A stretch of DNA of 6,124 nt from Roseiflexaceae bacterium (GTDB lineage: Bacteria > Chloroflexota > Chloroflexia > Chloroflexales > Roseiflexaceae): NCBI GenBank assembly GCA_014381165.1, contig JACMIM010000356.1, forward strand, positions 1 through 6,124. Reading direction: 5' to 3'. The notes beneath the pieces were generated by a model, which worked only from the letters and a program-made list of their open reading frames with translations, was not told where the DNA came from and made no database searches. The position numbers were made by a program, and so were the translations under genes. Positions within the stretch are counted from its first letter, which is position 1. Each line of letters starts with the position of its first letter. This document shows positions 4,296-6,124 of this stretch, in pieces.

Positions 4296-5639
4296 ATGAC
4301 CACTGACCAACGCACACCCGTCACGGTGTTGACCGGCTTTCTCGGCGCGGGTAAGACCACGCTGCTCAACCGGATTTTGACCGAGCAGCACGGCAAGCGC
4401 ATCGCGGTGATCGAAAACGAGTTCGGCGAGGTCGGTGTCGATAACGACCTGGTGATCAATGCCGAAGAAGAGATCTTCGAGATGAATAACGGCTGCATCT
4501 GCTGCACCGTGCGCGGCGACCTGATCCGCATTCTCTCGAACCTAATGAAGCGCAAAGACAAGTTCGACTATATTCTGATCGAGACCACCGGCCTGGCCGA
4601 CCCTGGCCCAGTGGTGCAGACCTTCTTCATGGACGATGAGCTGAAGGCCAAGCTGCGCGTCGATGGCATTGTGACTCTGATCGATGCCAAGCATATTGTC
4701 CATCATATTGACGACGCCGACGAGGCCAAAGAGCAGATCGCCTTTGCCGATGTGATTTTGCTCAACAAGACTGACTTGGTGGAGACCGGCGAACTGGAAG
4801 CTCTGGAGCGTCGCATCACGACGATGAATGGCGCGGCCAAACTCTATCGCACCCGCGATGCGCAGATCGACCTCGACGCCGTGTTGAACGTGGGCGGCTT
4901 CAACCTCGACCGGGCCATGGAGATCGACCCCTTGTTTATGGAACCGGAATATCCCTTCGAGTGGGGCGGGCTGTTCCACCTGGAAGCCGGGCGCTATGAC
5001 TTGGTGCTCGACGAAGGCCCCGACCCGGCGATGCAGTTGGCGCTGCTGCCCGCTGCTGGGCTGACCCAGGCCGCGCTGGAAGCAGTGCAGGAGCGGGCGG
5101 TGCTGATCTTCTCCGACGAGGAGCAGACGATTGACCCTGGCACTACCATCACACCCAGCGCTACCCTCCACCGGCTGAACCTGTGGGCCACGCCGCTCCA
5201 TTTCACGATCACCATTCCTGTGGCTGGAGCCTATGCCCTGTTCACCGAACACGGCCCCGATGAGTTCAACCTGCGTATCGCCAGGGATGACGAACCAATA
5301 CACGCAGAGATCGCGCACGCCTACAAGCCCGACCACGAGCACGACGAAGAGGTTACCTCGGTCGGGATCACGCTGGCGGGCGACCTGCACACCGACAGGC
5401 TCAACAAGTGGTTGTCGCGACTCTTGCGCGAACAGGGCACCGACATTTTCCGCATGAAGGGCGTGCTCAGTATAGCAGGCGATGCCCGGCGCTTTGTGTT
5501 TCAGGGCGTGCATATGCTCTTCGACGGGCGACCCGACCGCGAATGGGGCAGCGAGCCGCGCACGAATAAACTGATCTTCATCGGGCGTAACCTCGACCGC
5601 GAGCAGTTGAACGCTGATTTTCGCGCCTGCCTGTCGTAG
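4296..5639 (+). CDS. COG0523 G3E GTPase, zinc/cobalamin metallochaperone family
   Basis: A 447-residue GTPase of the CobW/YciC/ZigA group. Motifs: Walker A GFLGAGKT (14-21), ENEFGEVGVD (40-49), the metal-binding CICC (67-70) of the CxCC signature, IETTGLADP (95-103), and the guanine-specificity motif NKTD (157-160). After the GTPase domain lies a segment of about 130 residues (215-345) from EYPFEWGGLF to the start of the His-rich patch HAYKPDHEHDEE (341-352), then the C-terminal CobW domain with LNKWLSRLLREQG, GVLSIAG and FQGVHMLFDGRPDREWG. Many COG0523 proteins are 320-400 residues, so the insertion makes this a long member. GTP hydrolysis drives metal transfer to client proteins; which metal is inferred from the divergent Fur/Zur-like gene, zinc being most likely. 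GGAG lies 7 nt before the ATG. A WD40 gene follows 109 bp downstream on the same strand. Confidence 0.93.
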   Translation: MTTDQRTPVTVLTGFLGAGKTTLLNRILTEQHGKRIAVIENEFGEVGVDNDLVINAEEEIFEMNNGCICCTVRGDLIRILSNLMKRKDKFDYILIETTGLADPGPVVQTFFMDDELKAKLRVDGIVTLIDAKHIVHHIDDADEAKEQIAFADVILLNKTDLVETGELEALERRITTMNGAAKLYRTRDAQIDLDAVLNVGGFNLDRAMEIDPLFMEPEYPFEWGGLFHLEAGRYDLVLDEGPDPAMQLALLPAAGLTQAALEAVQERAVLIFSDEEQTIDPGTTITPSATLHRLNLWATPLHFTITIPVAGAYALFTEHGPDEFNLRIARDDEPIHAEIAHAYKPDHEHDEEVTSVGITLAGDLHTDRLNKWLSRLLREQGTDIFRMKGVLSIAGDARRFVFQGVHMLFDGRPDREWGSEPRTNKLIFIGRNLDREQLNADFRACLS

Positions 5640-5643
5640 GGAA

Positions 5644-5733
5644 ACGGTAGACGGTAGACGGTAGACGGTATTTTATGTCTAAAGCCTCGGCTTCTGTGAC
5701 AGGCGACCGTCCACCGTCCACCGTCCACCGTCC
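5644..5733. repeat. Inverted pair of 7-bp tandem-repeat arrays
   Basis: The left array is ACGGTAG repeated 3.9 times (5644-5670), the right array ACCGTCC repeated exactly four times (5706-5733). They are complementary apart from one position per unit, and a 35-bp middle holds a small hairpin AAGC-CTCG-GCTT (5682-5693). The arms pair over 24 bp with 3 mismatches: A-C in a plus-strand transcript, but G-U pairs in a minus-strand transcript. Similar heptamer arrays occur as dispersed repeats in Chloroflexota and cyanobacterial genomes, as I recall. The element fills most of the gap between the GTPase and the WD40 gene and could act as a partial terminator or a processing site. Confidence 0.8.
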
Positions 5734-5748
5734 CAGAGGAGACGTATT

Positions 5749-6124
5749 ATGTTCGGCATTCGTCCCAAAGGCCGCGCCGTGCCGCCATCGACCAACCCGA
5801 CATTGGATCGGCGTTGGCGGGCCACGCTTGATGGCCATATCATCAGTTTACGCTGGTCGCCCAACGGCCAAACTGTTGCCGCTGCCATCGCCGACGGGCC
5901 GATCACCCTGTTTGCCGCCGATGGCATGCTGCTGCACGAACTGGCGGGTCACGCCATGGGCACTACGGCGCTCGACTGGCATCCTGACGGGCGGCTGCTC
6001 GCCTCGGCAGGCCAGGATGGCCACGTGCGGCTGTGGGATTCGGTGACCGGCGAACAGGCGCTGGCCCTCCGCCACGCCACCAGCTGGGTCGAGCGCGTGG
6101 CGTATCACCCTGGCGGGAACTATC
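5749..6124 (+). CDS. WD40-repeat protein, N-terminal part
   Basis: The frame starts at the ATG at 5749 (AGGAG 7 nt upstream) with MFGIRPKGRAVPPS and stays open for 125 codons to the right edge. Three WD40 blades are visible: about 29-60 (GHIISLRWSPNG...ITLFAADG), about 67-102 (GHAMGTTALDWHPDGRLLASAGQDGHVRLWD) and the start of a third at 109 (HATSWVERVAYHPGG). The GH..., the structural Asp and the terminal WD dipeptide in blade 2 are canonical. WD40 propellers need about seven blades, so most of the protein lies outside the window. No signal peptide or membrane segment is seen; it should be cytosolic. It is a scaffold or interaction protein whose link to the GTPase gene upstream rests only on adjacency and strand. 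Confidence 0.9.
   Translation, partial: MFGIRPKGRAVPPSTNPTLDRRWRATLDGHIISLRWSPNGQTVAAAIADGPITLFAADGMLLHELAGHAMGTTALDWHPDGRLLASAGQDGHVRLWDSVTGEQALALRHATSWVERVAYHPGGNY

Noticed and set aside
4102..4299. A 65-codon open frame overlapping the GTPase start by ATGA
   Set aside because: GTG start without a ribosome binding site, no recognisable domain, and it crosses the promoter dyads and structured leader; chance opening.
4542..5513. 323-codon open frame antisense to the GTPase gene
   Set aside because: It is the antisense shadow of a clear, motif-complete GTPase; the product shows no domain.
5501..5927. Minus-strand open frames across the heptamer arrays (STVYR/DGGRWTVD-type peptides)
   Set aside because: These repetitive peptides are translations of the 7-bp repeats and not real proteins.

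Overview
The window looks like a bacterial chromosome segment of moderately high GC. The best guess is a filamentous Chloroflexota (Roseiflexus/Chloroflexus-like) genome. This rests on the style of the HNH gene and its small upstream partner, the COG0523 GTPase followed by a WD40 protein, and heptameric GGTAGAC/ACCGTCC repeats between genes. It is an inference from remembered families, not a database match. || Layout: (1) 1-88, minus strand: the first 29 codons of a fumarase/aspartase-superfamily lyase (adenylosuccinate lyase-like or PcaB-like), running off the left edge. (2) 89-758: no convincing gene, but two large back-to-back palindromic elements (312-361 and 385-436). (3) 700-1422, plus strand: a decayed two-gene unit, a small partner gene with a frameshift and an internal stop, overlapping by ATGA an HNH endonuclease gene that has lost its C-terminal half. 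Its promoter still carries a dyad in the -35/-10 spacer. (4) 1254-3498, minus strand: a redox-type cluster, rrf2-like regulator, then a TrxB-like FAD oxidoreductase with a CPYC motif, then a class I SAM methyltransferase. Near-matching 27-bp operator-like sites lie in front of rrf2 and in front of the oxidoreductase. (5) 3571-4029, minus strand: a Fur-family metalloregulator, probably Zur-like, divergent from (6) 4296-5639, plus strand: a COG0523 (CobW/ZigA/YciC-type) GTPase with CICC and a His-rich stretch. The 266-bp divergent region holds dyads that could be Fur/Zur boxes, plus a structured leader. (7) 5644-5733: two inverted 7-bp tandem-repeat arrays. (8) 5749 to the right edge, plus strand: the N-terminus of a WD40-repeat protein. 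|| How the parts work together (inference): the Fur/Zur-like repressor probably controls itself and the GTPase metallochaperone as part of a metal (most likely zinc) limitation response. The WD40 protein lies downstream and may be co-transcribed. The Rrf2 regulator probably represses itself and the oxidoreductase-methyltransferase pair in response to redox or Fe-S status. That enzyme pair resembles dithiol/thiol oxidation plus S-methylation detoxification couples, but the substrate cannot be read from sequence. No CRISPR array, tRNA, rRNA or intact mobile element was seen.
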